Positions 18,115 through 26,116 of a DNA stretch of 64,000 nt are shown piece by piece. The stretch's first letter is position 1; every line of letters starts with the position of its first letter. The notes beneath the pieces are model-generated. The model did no database searches and had not been told where the DNA came from. It was given only the letters and a program-made list of their open reading frames with translations. The stretch comes from an uncultured Gemmiger sp. (GTDB taxonomy: Bacteria; Bacillota; Clostridia; Oscillospirales; Ruminococcaceae): the NCBI GenBank assembly GCA_944388145.1, contig CALXHQ010000003.1, positions 148,296 to 212,295 of the forward strand. Reading direction: 5' to 3'. The position numbers and the translations under genes are program-made.

Positions 18115-18507
18115 TCACTGGGCAGAATCGGTCTTGCCCGAAAATTTGTCTAGGTGCTCGCGCAGGCGCTCCATCGTCTCCTCGCTGACCACATGCTCAA
18201 TCCGGCAGGCATCCTGGGCCGCCACGGCGGCGTCCACGCCCAGCATGGTCAAGGCGCGGGTCAGCAGGCGGTGCCGGCTGTACACATGTTCCGCCACCGC
18301 ACGGCCGTCCTCCGTCAACGTCAGGGCGCCGTCATGCGGGTCCATATGGATCATGCCGGCGGAACGCAGCAGACTGATGGCACGGCTGACGCTGGGCTTG
18401 GTTACGCCCAGGCGCTCCGCCACGTCCACGCTGCGGACGTAGGGCTTTTCCTGTCCCAGGATCAGGATGGTTTCCAGGTAATCTTCACGTGATTCGGTTG
18501 CTCGCAT
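18115..18507 (-). CDS. DtxR/MntR family metal-dependent transcriptional repressor
   Basis: A 130-residue two-domain regulator of the MntR size class, lacking the SH3-like third domain of DtxR. The N-terminal winged helix includes SVDVAERLGVTKPSVSRAI. Metal ligands align with MntR: Asp9 and Glu12 (SREDYLETI), His79 (SRHR), Glu104 and His105 (RIEHVVS). At the MntR Glu99 position there is Cys101, as in the DACR/EACR of DtxR-type iron sensors, so its metal (Mn or Fe) is uncertain. ATG 18507 follows AAAGGAGG. No metal transporter lies beside it. Confidence 0.9.
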   Translation of the reverse strand: MRATESREDYLETILILGQEKPYVRSVDVAERLGVTKPSVSRAISLLRSAGMIHMDPHDGALTLTEDGRAVAEHVYSRHRLLTRALTMLGVDAAVAAQDACRIEHVVSEETMERLREHLDKFSGKTDSAQ

Positions 18508-18871
18508 GGGCGGGTGGGCCTCCTTTCCGAAGCAGCAGCGCATACCGGTGCGCCGCTATGTGAGTTGCCGCATTCCCGCCGCAGGACGGCAGCCAGAGTG
18601 CATAGCCAAAAGCGGTGCAGTCAGAGAAGTTGGAAGGTGGCAAAACTGCACGCAAAATTTCTGATCGACGCTGAGCGCAACAAGTTCCCATACCAGGTTG
18701 CACAAAAAGGCTGCGGCGTTATGCTGTTTTTTCTATTGTACCCTTTTTTTAGGCATCTGTAAAGTGTTTGGCGGGGATCCCCTCAGATTGAAGGGCATTT
18801 TTTACAATTGTTTGCCCCCATTGTGGTTTGGCAGGCGCCGGTTTGGGAACAAGCCAAATGTTTGCAGCGTT
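18508..18871. other. Gap between dtxR-like and pfkB genes: long leader of the dtxR-like gene
   Basis: This 364-base gap holds the minus-strand promoter at 18735-18763 and a leader of about 220 bases before the regulator. A GTG-initiated reading frame of 72 codons (18703 to 18485) crosses the leader and overlaps the dtxR start out of frame, but has no recognised homology or clear ribosome-binding site. The part from 18780 to 18871 is AT-richer and I see nothing in it. Confidence 0.4.
18735..18763 (-). promoter_or_regulatory. Sigma-A type promoter for the DtxR-family gene
   Basis: On the minus strand TTTACA (18763-18758), 17-base spacer containing an A-run, TACAAT (18740-18735). Confidence 0.65.
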
Positions 18872-19813
18872 TTATCGATAGTTTGTCAATTTCACCTGGT
18901 TCAGCAGTTCCATAACCGCTGCCCTCTCCGGCGGGCGGGTGCCGGGGGTGGTGCAGGCCGCCGCCGAGGCCGCCATGCCCAGCCGAAGGCAGTCCTCCAG
19001 CGGCAGATGCCGGTCCATCCCGCAGGCCACACCCGCCAGCATGGCATCCCCCGCCCCCACCGTAGACCGCGGCGTGACAGGCAGTGCCGGGGCAAACCAG
19101 GCTGTCTCCCCCGCCACAAAGCAGGCGCCCCCGGCGCCCATCGAGATGCAGACCAGCCCCACACCGCGACGGGTCAGCGCCCGGCCCATGGGCACCAGCA
19201 GGGCGGGGTCGTCGGTGGTTTCCACACCAAAATACTGGCACAGCTCAAAGCAGTTGGGCTTGACCACATCCGGCGCAGCCTGCACCGCCCGGGCAAACAG
19301 CGGCCCGTCGGCGTCGGCCATCACTTTGGCCCCCGCCGCCCGCAGCCGGCCGGTCAGCGTGCCGTAAATGTCCGGCGGCACCCCCGGGCCGATGCTGCCC
19401 GCCAGCACAAACAGGGTCTCCGGTCCGGCATGGGCCAGCAGACGGCCGGTCAGGGTTTCCACCTGCTCCGCCGTGGCGGCAGGGCCGGGCTCGTTCAGTT
19501 CCGTGAGGGCGCCGTCCGCCTCCACCAGCTTGAGGTTGGTGCGGGTCTCGCCGGGGATACAGACAAAGTCCGGAGTGATATGCCCCTGCGGCCAGCTGTG
19601 CAGCGTTTCGACCACTGTCCGGCCTGCCTGGCCGGCGGCGAACCCGCAGGCGATGCTGTCCTGGTCCAGGGCCGCCAGCATCTTGGAGACATTGATGCCC
19701 TTGCCGCCCACATCCTGTTCCACCCTGCCCAGCCGGTTGAGCGCATGGGGGCACAGCGCTTCCACCCGGGCGGTCTTGTCAATGGCGGGGTTCATGGTCA
19801 GCGTAACAATCAT
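18872..19813 (-). CDS. PfkB-family hexose-phosphate kinase (1-phosphofructokinase-like)
   Basis: A 313-residue kinase of the PfkB/ribokinase superfamily in the FruK/LacC subgroup, which phosphorylates fructose 1-phosphate or tagatose 6-phosphate. It starts MIVTLTMNPAIDKTARV, has the substrate motif GGKGIN (residues 36-41) and the catalytic motif TVGAGDAMLAG with Asp256 as base. No PTS fructose permease or aldolase is beside it, so the exact sugar is open. ATG 19813 is chosen over ATG 19822, which lies only two bases after the AAGGA site. The upstream permease gene overlaps the start by about 35 bases, suggesting cotranscription. Confidence 0.88.
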   Translation of the reverse strand: MIVTLTMNPAIDKTARVEALCPHALNRLGRVEQDVGGKGINVSKMLAALDQDSIACGFAAGQAGRTVVETLHSWPQGHITPDFVCIPGETRTNLKLVEADGALTELNEPGPAATAEQVETLTGRLLAHAGPETLFVLAGSIGPGVPPDIYGTLTGRLRAAGAKVMADADGPLFARAVQAAPDVVKPNCFELCQYFGVETTDDPALLVPMGRALTRRGVGLVCISMGAGGACFVAGETAWFAPALPVTPRSTVGAGDAMLAGVACGMDRHLPLEDCLRLGMAASAAACTTPGTRPPERAAVMELLNQVKLTNYR

Positions 19814-20921
19814 CCGTTGCATCGTCCTTTTTATTGTGATTTGTCGGCGGGTTGCCTGGGGGCATGGTAGCACGCCGGCCGGGGTTTGTCAACCGGGCGG
19901 GGCTGCCACCCCAAACTGCCCGCAGCCACTCCAGCGCCGCCCCTGCCGCCAGCGTCAGCCCAAACCAGCCAATGAGCGGGTACAGACCCGCCACCAGCCG
20001 GCCAAAAGGCAGCCCGGAACAGGCAAATCCCACCGCCGCCACCGCTGCGATACCCCAGCGGCCACCCGGCAGGCCACGGCAGACACTGAACAGCAGCGGC
20101 GCCGCAGTGGTGTAGACACCCGCCAACAGTACCGGCAGTGCCAGCGCCGCAGCCCAGGGCCAAAGCTGCCGCACCAGCGCCACCGCGGGGGCGGTGTCGG
20201 ACAGCACCCCCGGCACCCGGCAAAAGGCCAGATGCAACAGCACCAGCGCCCCGCCAAACACCCCGCAGCCCAGCCATGCGGCAGGGCGTCCTGCGCCGGG
20301 GGACAGCCGGCTGCCCAGTGCAGCCAGAAAAGGCGCCAGCAGGTACAGGTTGTACCCGGCATAGACCAGCGCCGACATCCACCAGCTGCGGGCAGGCGGC
20401 GGCGGAAGCGCGGGCCAGGGCCGTTCCCCGGGCGCCTGTATCAGGGCGCCTGCCCCCGCCGCCAGCACAAAGGCAACGATCAGCGGGCCTGCCCGGCCCA
20501 GGATACGGGTCATGCGGCCAAGTCCGGCCAGCGCCGTGACCAGTGTGGCGGCCAGCATTGCCGCCCGGCCGGCCAGCGGCGGCAGGCCCAGACCCGTTTG
20601 GACCAGAGCACCCGCCCCGGCCAGCATGACCACATAGACGCCGAACAGCAAAGCCGGCGCCGCCCACGCCAGCAGCCGGCCGGCCAGCGGCCCGCAGCAG
20701 GCGAAGGCATCCCGCTGCCCGCCCCGGCCGGCGGCCAGCAGCAGCTCGCAGCCAGTCCCCAGCAGCGCCGCCGCAAGCAATCCGCCCAGCGCGCCCCGCA
20801 CCGGGCCATAGACGGTGAAAAACTGCAGCACCTCCTGCCCGCTGGCAAAGCCCGCGCCAATCAGGCAGGCGATGATGGCCCCCGCCGCGGCCGGGACGGT
20901 GGTTCTGTGCGGCTGTACCAT
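19779..20921 (-). CDS. YkvI-like membrane permease
   Basis: A 380-residue polytopic protein with about ten helices. The N-terminal segment, GAIIACLIGAGFASGQEVLQFF at about residues 14-35, is the hallmark of the YkvI family, distant relatives of amino-acid/cation symporters in the APC-like fold. Transport substrate is unknown. The extreme C-terminus is hydrophilic (NHNKKDDATDD) and is encoded over the start of the kinase gene. GGGGGG lies before ATG 20921. Confidence 0.8.
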   Translation of the reverse strand: MVQPHRTTVPAAAGAIIACLIGAGFASGQEVLQFFTVYGPVRGALGGLLAAALLGTGCELLLAAGRGGQRDAFACCGPLAGRLLAWAAPALLFGVYVVMLAGAGALVQTGLGLPPLAGRAAMLAATLVTALAGLGRMTRILGRAGPLIVAFVLAAGAGALIQAPGERPWPALPPPPARSWWMSALVYAGYNLYLLAPFLAALGSRLSPGAGRPAAWLGCGVFGGALVLLHLAFCRVPGVLSDTAPAVALVRQLWPWAAALALPVLLAGVYTTAAPLLFSVCRGLPGGRWGIAAVAAVGFACSGLPFGRLVAGLYPLIGWFGLTLAAGAALEWLRAVWGGSPARLTNPGRRATMPPGNPPTNHNKKDDATDDCYADHEPRH

Positions 20922-20990
20922 GGCGCATCCCCCCTCGCCAATGGGTATGCGCCGAAGCGGGCCGGGCAGACCAGCCGCCGGGCGGGGCAA

Positions 20991-21031
20991 CAAAAAGCGG
21001 CCGCCCGCCCGTTGGGGGCAGGCAGCCGCCT
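20991..21031 (-). terminator. Intrinsic terminator after the sensor kinase gene
   Basis: GC-rich stem (gcggctgcctgcccc with gggcgggcggccgc, read on the minus strand) followed by TTTTTG. Confidence 0.8.
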
Positions 21032-21059
21032 GGGGAGCCGCAGATCCGGGCTTGCCGGA

Positions 21060-22448
21060 TCAGTCCGCCTTTGCCTGGGCTGCGGCTGCATCGCAAGGGG
21101 GAAAGGTGACCCGGATGGTGGTGCCGGTGCCCACCTGGCTTTTCAGGTCGATGCGTGCGCCGTGCAGCATGGCGATATGTTTGACGATGGCCAGGCCCAA
21201 CCCGGTGCCGCCGGTGGCCTTGCTGCGGCTTTTGTCCACACGATAGAAACGCTCAAAAACGCGGGACTGGCTTTCTTTGGGGATGCCGATGCCGTTGTCC
21301 TCCACCGTCAGCCAGGGTGCGCCGTCCCGGTCGGTGCCGCATCGCACCGTCACCTGCCCGCCGGGCCGGTTGTAACGGATGGCGTTGTCGCACAGGTTGG
21401 TGGCCAGCTCGGCCAGAAGGTCGCTGTTGCCCAGCACCCGGGCGGGCTGTGCGTCACACTCCAACGTCACATAGTTTTTGCTGGCGTTGACCGTCATGTT
21501 GGCGGCAATGTCCTGCACCAACTCGGACAGCTCCACCGGTTCGGGCTTGAGCTCCTTCTTTTTATCCTCCTCCCGCATGCTGTCCAGCTCGGACAGCTGC
21601 AGGATATCCGCCACCAGCGAGATCATCCGCCGGGCCTCCTTGTGGATGCGCTTGGCAAAGGCCGGGATGTCCTCCTGTTTGACCATACCGCTCTCGATCA
21701 TCTCGGCAAAGCCGGAGATGCTGGTCAGCGGGGTTTTCAGCTCATGGCTGACGTTGGCGGTAAATTCCCGCCGCATGGTCTCGTTATCCTCCCGCAGTTT
21801 GCGGTCCTGCTGCACCGTGTGGGCCAGGGGTTCCAGCTCGGTGTAAGGCACATACGCCTCAATGTCATCCAGATGCTCCGCCATACGGGTCACCGGGCGC
21901 ATCAGCGCACGGGTCAGTCCCCAGGCCAGCAGCGCACCGATGCCCAGCACCGCCAGCGCCCCCACCAGCACAAGCGGCAGCGTGCGGGTGTAGGACAACC
22001 ACAGCTCGTCGGCGTCGTCGGCCAGGCGCAGCACATTGCCGTCGGCCAGGCGCAGGGCGTAATAGTGGGTCTCATAGCCCACCGTCTCGCTCTCGCGGGT
22101 GGCGGCGCCGGTGCCGTCGACCAGGGCCGCCTGGACCTCGGGCCGGTCCAGATGGTTTTCCAGACCGGCCGCGCCCGAGGAATCATACAGCACGGTGCCG
22201 TCCGGCTGGATCAGGGTCAGCCGCAGGGTATCCCGCATGGGCACATAGTCCTTCAGCACCGAAACGCCATGGTTGTCATAGGCGCTGGCCACCGCCTGGG
22301 CGGTGCGGGCCAGGTCCCGGTCCAGCTGCCGGCCAAACGCCTGGTGGAACAGCATTGCGGTGCCCAGCGCGGTGAGCAGCACGCTCACCAGGCCGATCAG
22401 GGCCAGACACTCCCAAATGCGGCGGGACATACTTTCAAGTCGTTTCAT
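21060..22448 (-). CDS. Sensor histidine kinase, PhoR-like
   Basis: A 462-residue membrane sensor kinase. Two helices (about residues 12-34 and 157-177) enclose an extracytoplasmic sensor domain of about 120 residues. A HAMP linker (around 178-230) is followed by the HisKA site FTANVSHELKTPLTS with phospho-acceptor His235, the N box LCDNAIRYN, and G boxes VEDNGIGIP and GGTGLGLAIVKH. FTANVSHELKTPLTSI is characteristic of the PhoR/WalK-type HPK1 group. It overlaps the response regulator by 14 bases. The Pho box ahead of the operon supports phosphate sensing. Confidence 0.95.
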   Translation of the reverse strand: MKRLESMSRRIWECLALIGLVSVLLTALGTAMLFHQAFGRQLDRDLARTAQAVASAYDNHGVSVLKDYVPMRDTLRLTLIQPDGTVLYDSSGAAGLENHLDRPEVQAALVDGTGAATRESETVGYETHYYALRLADGNVLRLADDADELWLSYTRTLPLVLVGALAVLGIGALLAWGLTRALMRPVTRMAEHLDDIEAYVPYTELEPLAHTVQQDRKLREDNETMRREFTANVSHELKTPLTSISGFAEMIESGMVKQEDIPAFAKRIHKEARRMISLVADILQLSELDSMREEDKKKELKPEPVELSELVQDIAANMTVNASKNYVTLECDAQPARVLGNSDLLAELATNLCDNAIRYNRPGGQVTVRCGTDRDGAPWLTVEDNGIGIPKESQSRVFERFYRVDKSRSKATGGTGLGLAIVKHIAMLHGARIDLKSQVGTGTTIRVTFPPCDAAAAQAKAD

Positions 22449-23130
22449 CGCCCGCCTCCGCGTCCAGTTTGTAGCCCACCTTGCGCACGGTGCGGATCAC
22501 ATCGCCGGCATGGCCCAGCTTCTGGCGCAGGGTGCGCACGTGCATATCGATGGTGCGGGATTCCAGCAGATCGTCAGTGTCCCAGACAGCCTTCATGATG
22601 CGCTCCCGGGGCAGCACCTCGCCGGGATGCTCAAGGAAATAGTGCAGCAGCGAGTATTCCTTGAAGGTCAGCTCCACCGGGGTGCCGTTGGCCGTCACCG
22701 TGCGGGACAGGTCGTTCATCACGATGCTGCCAAAGCGCAGCACCTCCCGGGAGGCGGGCGCATCGGCGGCGGTGCGGCGCATCACCGCCTTGACCCGGCT
22801 GATGAACTCCAGCACGCCAAAGGGCTTGGTGATGTAGTCATCGGCGCCGTGGTCCAGGCCCCGCACCACGTCGATCTCGCTGGACTTGGCCGTGACCATG
22901 ATGACCGGCACGCTGCGGGTGGAGGCATCCTCCCGCAGGCGGGAGAGGATGGCATAGCCGTCCTCATCGGGCAGCATCACATCCAGGATTACCAGGTCGG
23001 GCAGGCGGCTGCGCACTGCTGTCCAGAAGCTTTTTCCATCGGGAAAACCCTGCACCTCAAAATCGTTGGTTTGCAAAGCGTACTGTTCCAGTTCGCGGAT
23101 GCTGGCGTCATCTTCGACGATGTAAATCAT
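22435..23130 (-). CDS. OmpR/PhoB family response regulator, PhoP-like
   Basis: A 231-residue response regulator. The receiver domain has the acidic pair Asp7/Asp8, phospho-acceptor Asp50 in LVILDVMLPDEDG, and the conserved lysine in YITKPFG. The C-terminal OmpR-type winged helix shows LTFKEYSLLHYFLEHPGEV and RTIDMHVRTLRQKLG. Its gene precedes and overlaps the kinase gene. Upstream is a triplet of TTTAC(A/C) repeats spaced 11 bases apart, the pattern recognised by PhoP in Bacillus, so phosphate-starvation control and autoregulation are likely. ATG 23130 is preceded by AAAGGGG. Confidence 0.95.
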   Translation of the reverse strand: MIYIVEDDASIRELEQYALQTNDFEVQGFPDGKSFWTAVRSRLPDLVILDVMLPDEDGYAILSRLREDASTRSVPVIMVTAKSSEIDVVRGLDHGADDYITKPFGVLEFISRVKAVMRRTAADAPASREVLRFGSIVMNDLSRTVTANGTPVELTFKEYSLLHYFLEHPGEVLPRERIMKAVWDTDDLLESRTIDMHVRTLRQKLGHAGDVIRTVRKVGYKLDAEAGDETT

Positions 23131-23192
23131 GTTGTTTCCCCTTTTTTTGCGGCGGCACCCCGAAAGGCGCATTTTCGCATGGTATTGGTTTT

Positions 23193-23220
23193 ATTATACC
23201 GAATTTGGCGGATTTGTCGA
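23193..23220 (-). promoter_or_regulatory. Promoter of the PhoP/PhoR-like operon
   Basis: Minus-strand TCGACA (23220-23215), 16-base spacer and TATAAT (23198-23193). It lies directly downstream of the Pho box. Confidence 0.6.
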
Positions 23221-23231
23221 CACCACGCAGA

Positions 23232-23259
23232 GGTAAACTCTATGTAAATTCCCGGTAAA
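23232..23259. promoter_or_regulatory. PhoP-type Pho box, three repeats
   Basis: Reading the minus strand gives TTTACC, TTTACA, TTTACC with five bases between each, beginning at 23259, 23248 and 23237, an exact 11-base period. The first repeat ends 12 bases from the -35 of the phoPR-like promoter. It also lies upstream of the divergent CapA gene. Confidence 0.7.
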
Positions 23260-23292
23260 CCGCTCCTTCCCCGTGCCAACCGGGCGGGACGG

Positions 23293-23321
23293 TTGCAATC
23301 CGCCGCGGGCTGTGGTAAGGT
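23293..23321 (+). promoter_or_regulatory. Promoter of the CapA-family gene
   Basis: TTGCAA (23293-23298), 17-base spacer, TAAGGT (23316-23321). Confidence 0.5.
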
Positions 23322-23357
23322 GAAAACACAATCTTTGCCGAAGGGAGGTTTCCCTGG

Positions 23358-24506
23358 ATGAAGCAATGCCTGGCCGCCCTGGCCTGTGCGGTTTTGCTGG
23401 CGGGATGCCGGGCGGCGCAGCCTGCCGTCTCTGTGGCCCCTGTGCCGTCCGCGACCCCGATTCCCACAGCCACACCGGCTCCGACGCCGGAGCCGACACC
23501 GCTGCCCGCCAACTGGCACCGCATCCAGCCGGCGGAGGACGGCAGCGTGACGCTGGCCTTCACCGGCGACGTGAACTTTGCCGATGACTGGTACATCATG
23601 CAGCGCTACTACAACAGCGGGCGCACGGATTTTGCCCAGAACTTTTCCCCCGATCTGCTGGAACTGATGCGCGGAGCCGACCTGCTGCTGTGCAACAATG
23701 AATTTTGTCTGTCCAGCCAAGGTGCACCGCTGCCCGGCAAGGCATACACCTTCCGGGCACAGCCGGGTAATGCCGTCTATTGGTACGCCATGGGGGCCGA
23801 CCTGGTCTCGCTGGCCAACAACCACTGCGGCGATTTTGGACCGGAAGCTTTTCTGGACACGCTGGACGTGCTGAAGGATGCGGGTATCCCTTACATCGGC
23901 GCCGGGCGGAACCTGGCCGAGGCCCAGCAGGCCCAGTATTACATAGCGGGCGATCTGACCATTGCCTTTGTGGGGGCCACCCGGGCGGAAAAGTACATTA
24001 TGACGCCCCAGGCCACCGCCGACAGCCCCGGTGTGCTGTACACCTATGATCCGGCCGAGACGCTGGAGGCCATCCGCACCGCCGCCTCCAACGCCGACTT
24101 TGTGGTGGTCTATGTCCATTGGGGAACCGAGGAATCCACCGTGCTGGAACAAGCCCAGACCGACCTGGCCACCGCCTACGCCGAGGCGGGCGCCGACCTG
24201 ATTGTGGGCGCCCACCCGCACATTTTGCAGGGGGCCGGCTGGCGGGGGGATGTGCCGGTGTTTTACAGCCTGGGCAACTTTTGGTTCAATATGGAAACCC
24301 AGGACACCGCTCTGCTGACCGTGACGGTGAGCGCCGACGGGGTGCCGGCCTGCCGGCTGCGGCCCTGTTTGCAGTCAGGCGGGGTGACCAGCCTGGTGAC
24401 CGACGAGGGCGAGATTGCCCGGGTGTTGGATCATCTGAACACCGTGATGGAAAGCGGCAGCTTTGCCCCCGACGGCACCCTGCTGCCGCCGGCGGACGGC
24501 GGCTGA
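23358..24506 (+). CDS. CapA-family lipoprotein (poly-gamma-glutamate synthesis-like)
   Basis: A 382-residue lipoprotein of the CapA/PgsA metallophosphatase-like family. The lipobox LAGC gives Cys17, then a Pro/Thr-rich linker of about 30 residues. The core has LAFTGDVNFADD (about 67-78), LCNNEFCL, LANNHCGDFG and VVVYVHWGTEE, plus IVGAHPHILQG, which correspond to the family's metal-binding motifs. CapA proteins support surface poly-gamma-glutamate in bacilli, but many members occur without capBC and have undefined roles, as here. It is divergent from the phoPR-like operon and may respond to the same Pho box. Confidence 0.88.
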   Translation: MKQCLAALACAVLLAGCRAAQPAVSVAPVPSATPIPTATPAPTPEPTPLPANWHRIQPAEDGSVTLAFTGDVNFADDWYIMQRYYNSGRTDFAQNFSPDLLELMRGADLLLCNNEFCLSSQGAPLPGKAYTFRAQPGNAVYWYAMGADLVSLANNHCGDFGPEAFLDTLDVLKDAGIPYIGAGRNLAEAQQAQYYIAGDLTIAFVGATRAEKYIMTPQATADSPGVLYTYDPAETLEAIRTAASNADFVVVYVHWGTEESTVLEQAQTDLATAYAEAGADLIVGAHPHILQGAGWRGDVPVFYSLGNFWFNMETQDTALLTVTVSADGVPACRLRPCLQSGGVTSLVTDEGEIARVLDHLNTVMESGSFAPDGTLLPPADGG

Positions 24507-24527
24507 ACCCGCGCAGACCACAGAGCG

Positions 24528-24568
24528 AAGGGCGCGTTGCAGATGTTTTTCTGCAACGCGCCCTTTTG
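24528..24568. terminator. Bidirectional intrinsic terminator
   Basis: Fifteen-bp perfect stem (24528-24542 with 24551-24565) with a TTTT tail on the plus strand, between two convergent genes. Confidence 0.85.
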
Positions 24569-24575
24569 TGAGCGG

Positions 24576-24902
24576 TCAGCCGTAGGGAGCCTCCCGGCGC
24601 CAGCGGGCCAGACGCTCCACCGTCTCATCATCTTCCACCCAGCCCTCCACCGGGCTGATTTCCGCGTTCGGGGCATAGCTTTGCTGCACGCCGGGCGCGC
24701 CGCCGCTGAGAAAGGCCCGGACGGCCTTTTGGCGGGAGGGCACCGTGTGGGCCAGCAGGTCCATCTGCGCCGGGGTGTCTGCCAGGGCGGACGGCGCCGG
24801 CCCGCCGCCCTGGGGCGGAACCGGTGTGGTGGGGCCGCCGGTTTCCCCCCGGGCGGAGTTTGGCGGCAGGCCGGGTTTGCGTTTGTGCTTTGCTTTGGAC
24901 AT
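24576..24902 (-). CDS. Small hypothetical protein
   Basis: A 108-residue soluble protein with a strongly basic N-terminus (MSKAKHKRKPGLPP), a Pro/Gly-rich disordered middle, and an acidic C-terminal helix region (VEDDETVERLARWRRE). It has no signal peptide, membrane span or known motif. A GGGAGG site precedes the ATG and the gene ends just before a shared terminator, which support it as a real gene. Function unknown. Confidence 0.6.
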   Translation of the reverse strand: MSKAKHKRKPGLPPNSARGETGGPTTPVPPQGGGPAPSALADTPAQMDLLAHTVPSRQKAVRAFLSGGAPGVQQSYAPNAEISPVEGWVEDDETVERLARWRREAPYG

Positions 24903-25048
24903 GGCGGGTGCCTCCCTTTTTCAGACAGTGGGTGTTCTGCCTGTTATTGTACGCCGCCGTGCCCGAATTATGCATGCAGCTGTCAAAGGCTGGCAAAATG
25001 TGCTATACTGTCTGTTACACCATTGCTGTCGAAAAGGAGAATGTCTCT

Positions 25049-26053
25049 ATGGAACTGAACGTCAAACGGGTGATTTACCACATTCTGGACACCGGCGCGT
25101 CGGAGCCGCTGCTCTCCGACCGGGAAACCGACCTGGACGCCGACCTGACCGAATATTTCACCGTCTGCCTGGAGAAGGCCTTTTCCGCCGACGACAGCCG
25201 TTCCTGTGAATTTCTGCCCGACTCAGCCTTTGCCCAGGAGCTGGCCGCCAACCAGGATTTCATCGACCTGTCCCGCCGCATTGCGGGCGTGATCTTTGAG
25301 CAGATGCTGCAATACCCGGCCATCCCCGCCGGCGACCTGGCGGTGGTGGATTTTACGGCGAACAGTGTGCCCTATCTGGGTGTGCTCAAGCTCTGCTACA
25401 AACCCGGCTATACCCATCAAACCCGAACACTGGGCAACGCCCGGTACTCCGGCATGACGCCCCAGCGCACCCTGCTGCCTGGCACCCCCAAAGCCGAGGA
25501 GGCAGTGCTGATCGACCTGGCCACCAACAAAATCCGGCTGATTGAAAAAAAGTACGAGATGGACGGCAAGAAGGACGTCTACCTGTCCACAAGGGTGTTT
25601 GGCTGCGGCCAGGCCCTGCCCGAGAAGGCCAAACTGAAGGCGGTGTGTGAGTCCGCCGCTGCGGCGGTGCGCCAGGCCTACCCGGAGCCGGAAACACTGG
25701 ACGACGTGCCCCCCTTTGACGGCGGTACCGAGACCGCCGTTGACCTGATGGTCCACAACCAGGCGGTGGACAACACCATCGCGGTGGAGGATGTTCGCGC
25801 CCGCATGCGGGAGAGCTATCCCCTGGCCGCCCCTGCCTTTGAGCAGGCCCTGGCCGAAGCCGGCGTGGCCGAAGATGACCATGTGACCGTCAGCCCCGCC
25901 CGCATGCGAAAGATGGCCAGCCGCAGTTTCCGCACCGAGAGCGGCATCGAGATCAAGATCCCCGCCGAGCTGTGCAACAGCGACGAGGCGGTGGAGTTCA
26001 TCCACAGCGCCACCGGCGGGCTTTCGCTGCTGATCAAGGACGTGCTGGTGTGA
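25049..26053 (+). CDS. Nucleoid-associated protein, NdpA/YejK family (37-kDa)
   Basis: A 334-residue protein of the nucleoid-associated NdpA/YejK family (PF04245), which binds double-stranded DNA in enterobacteria. Family features are the opening VKRVIYHILDTG, the central AVVDFTANSVPYLGVLKLCYK, and the C-terminal FRTESGIEIKIP and LLIKDVLV strands. AAAAGGAG lies nine bases before ATG 25049. TATACT near 25012 is a plausible -10, but its -35 is weak. The C-terminal coding part has a rearranged copy at 26899-27003, across the pfpI gene. Confidence 0.88.
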   Translation: MELNVKRVIYHILDTGASEPLLSDRETDLDADLTEYFTVCLEKAFSADDSRSCEFLPDSAFAQELAANQDFIDLSRRIAGVIFEQMLQYPAIPAGDLAVVDFTANSVPYLGVLKLCYKPGYTHQTRTLGNARYSGMTPQRTLLPGTPKAEEAVLIDLATNKIRLIEKKYEMDGKKDVYLSTRVFGCGQALPEKAKLKAVCESAAAAVRQAYPEPETLDDVPPFDGGTETAVDLMVHNQAVDNTIAVEDVRARMRESYPLAAPAFEQALAEAGVAEDDHVTVSPARMRKMASRSFRTESGIEIKIPAELCNSDEAVEFIHSATGGLSLLIKDVLV

Positions 26054-26116
26054 AACCGGCGACAAAGTACTTTTTCCCATGCCAGTATTGTTACTGTTTT
26101 TGAAAGAAGGACACAC

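Noticed and set aside
19368..22598. Plus-strand open frame of over 1,000 codons across the YkvI and sensor kinase genes
   Set aside because: It runs opposite two genes with clear domains and shows only shadow composition.
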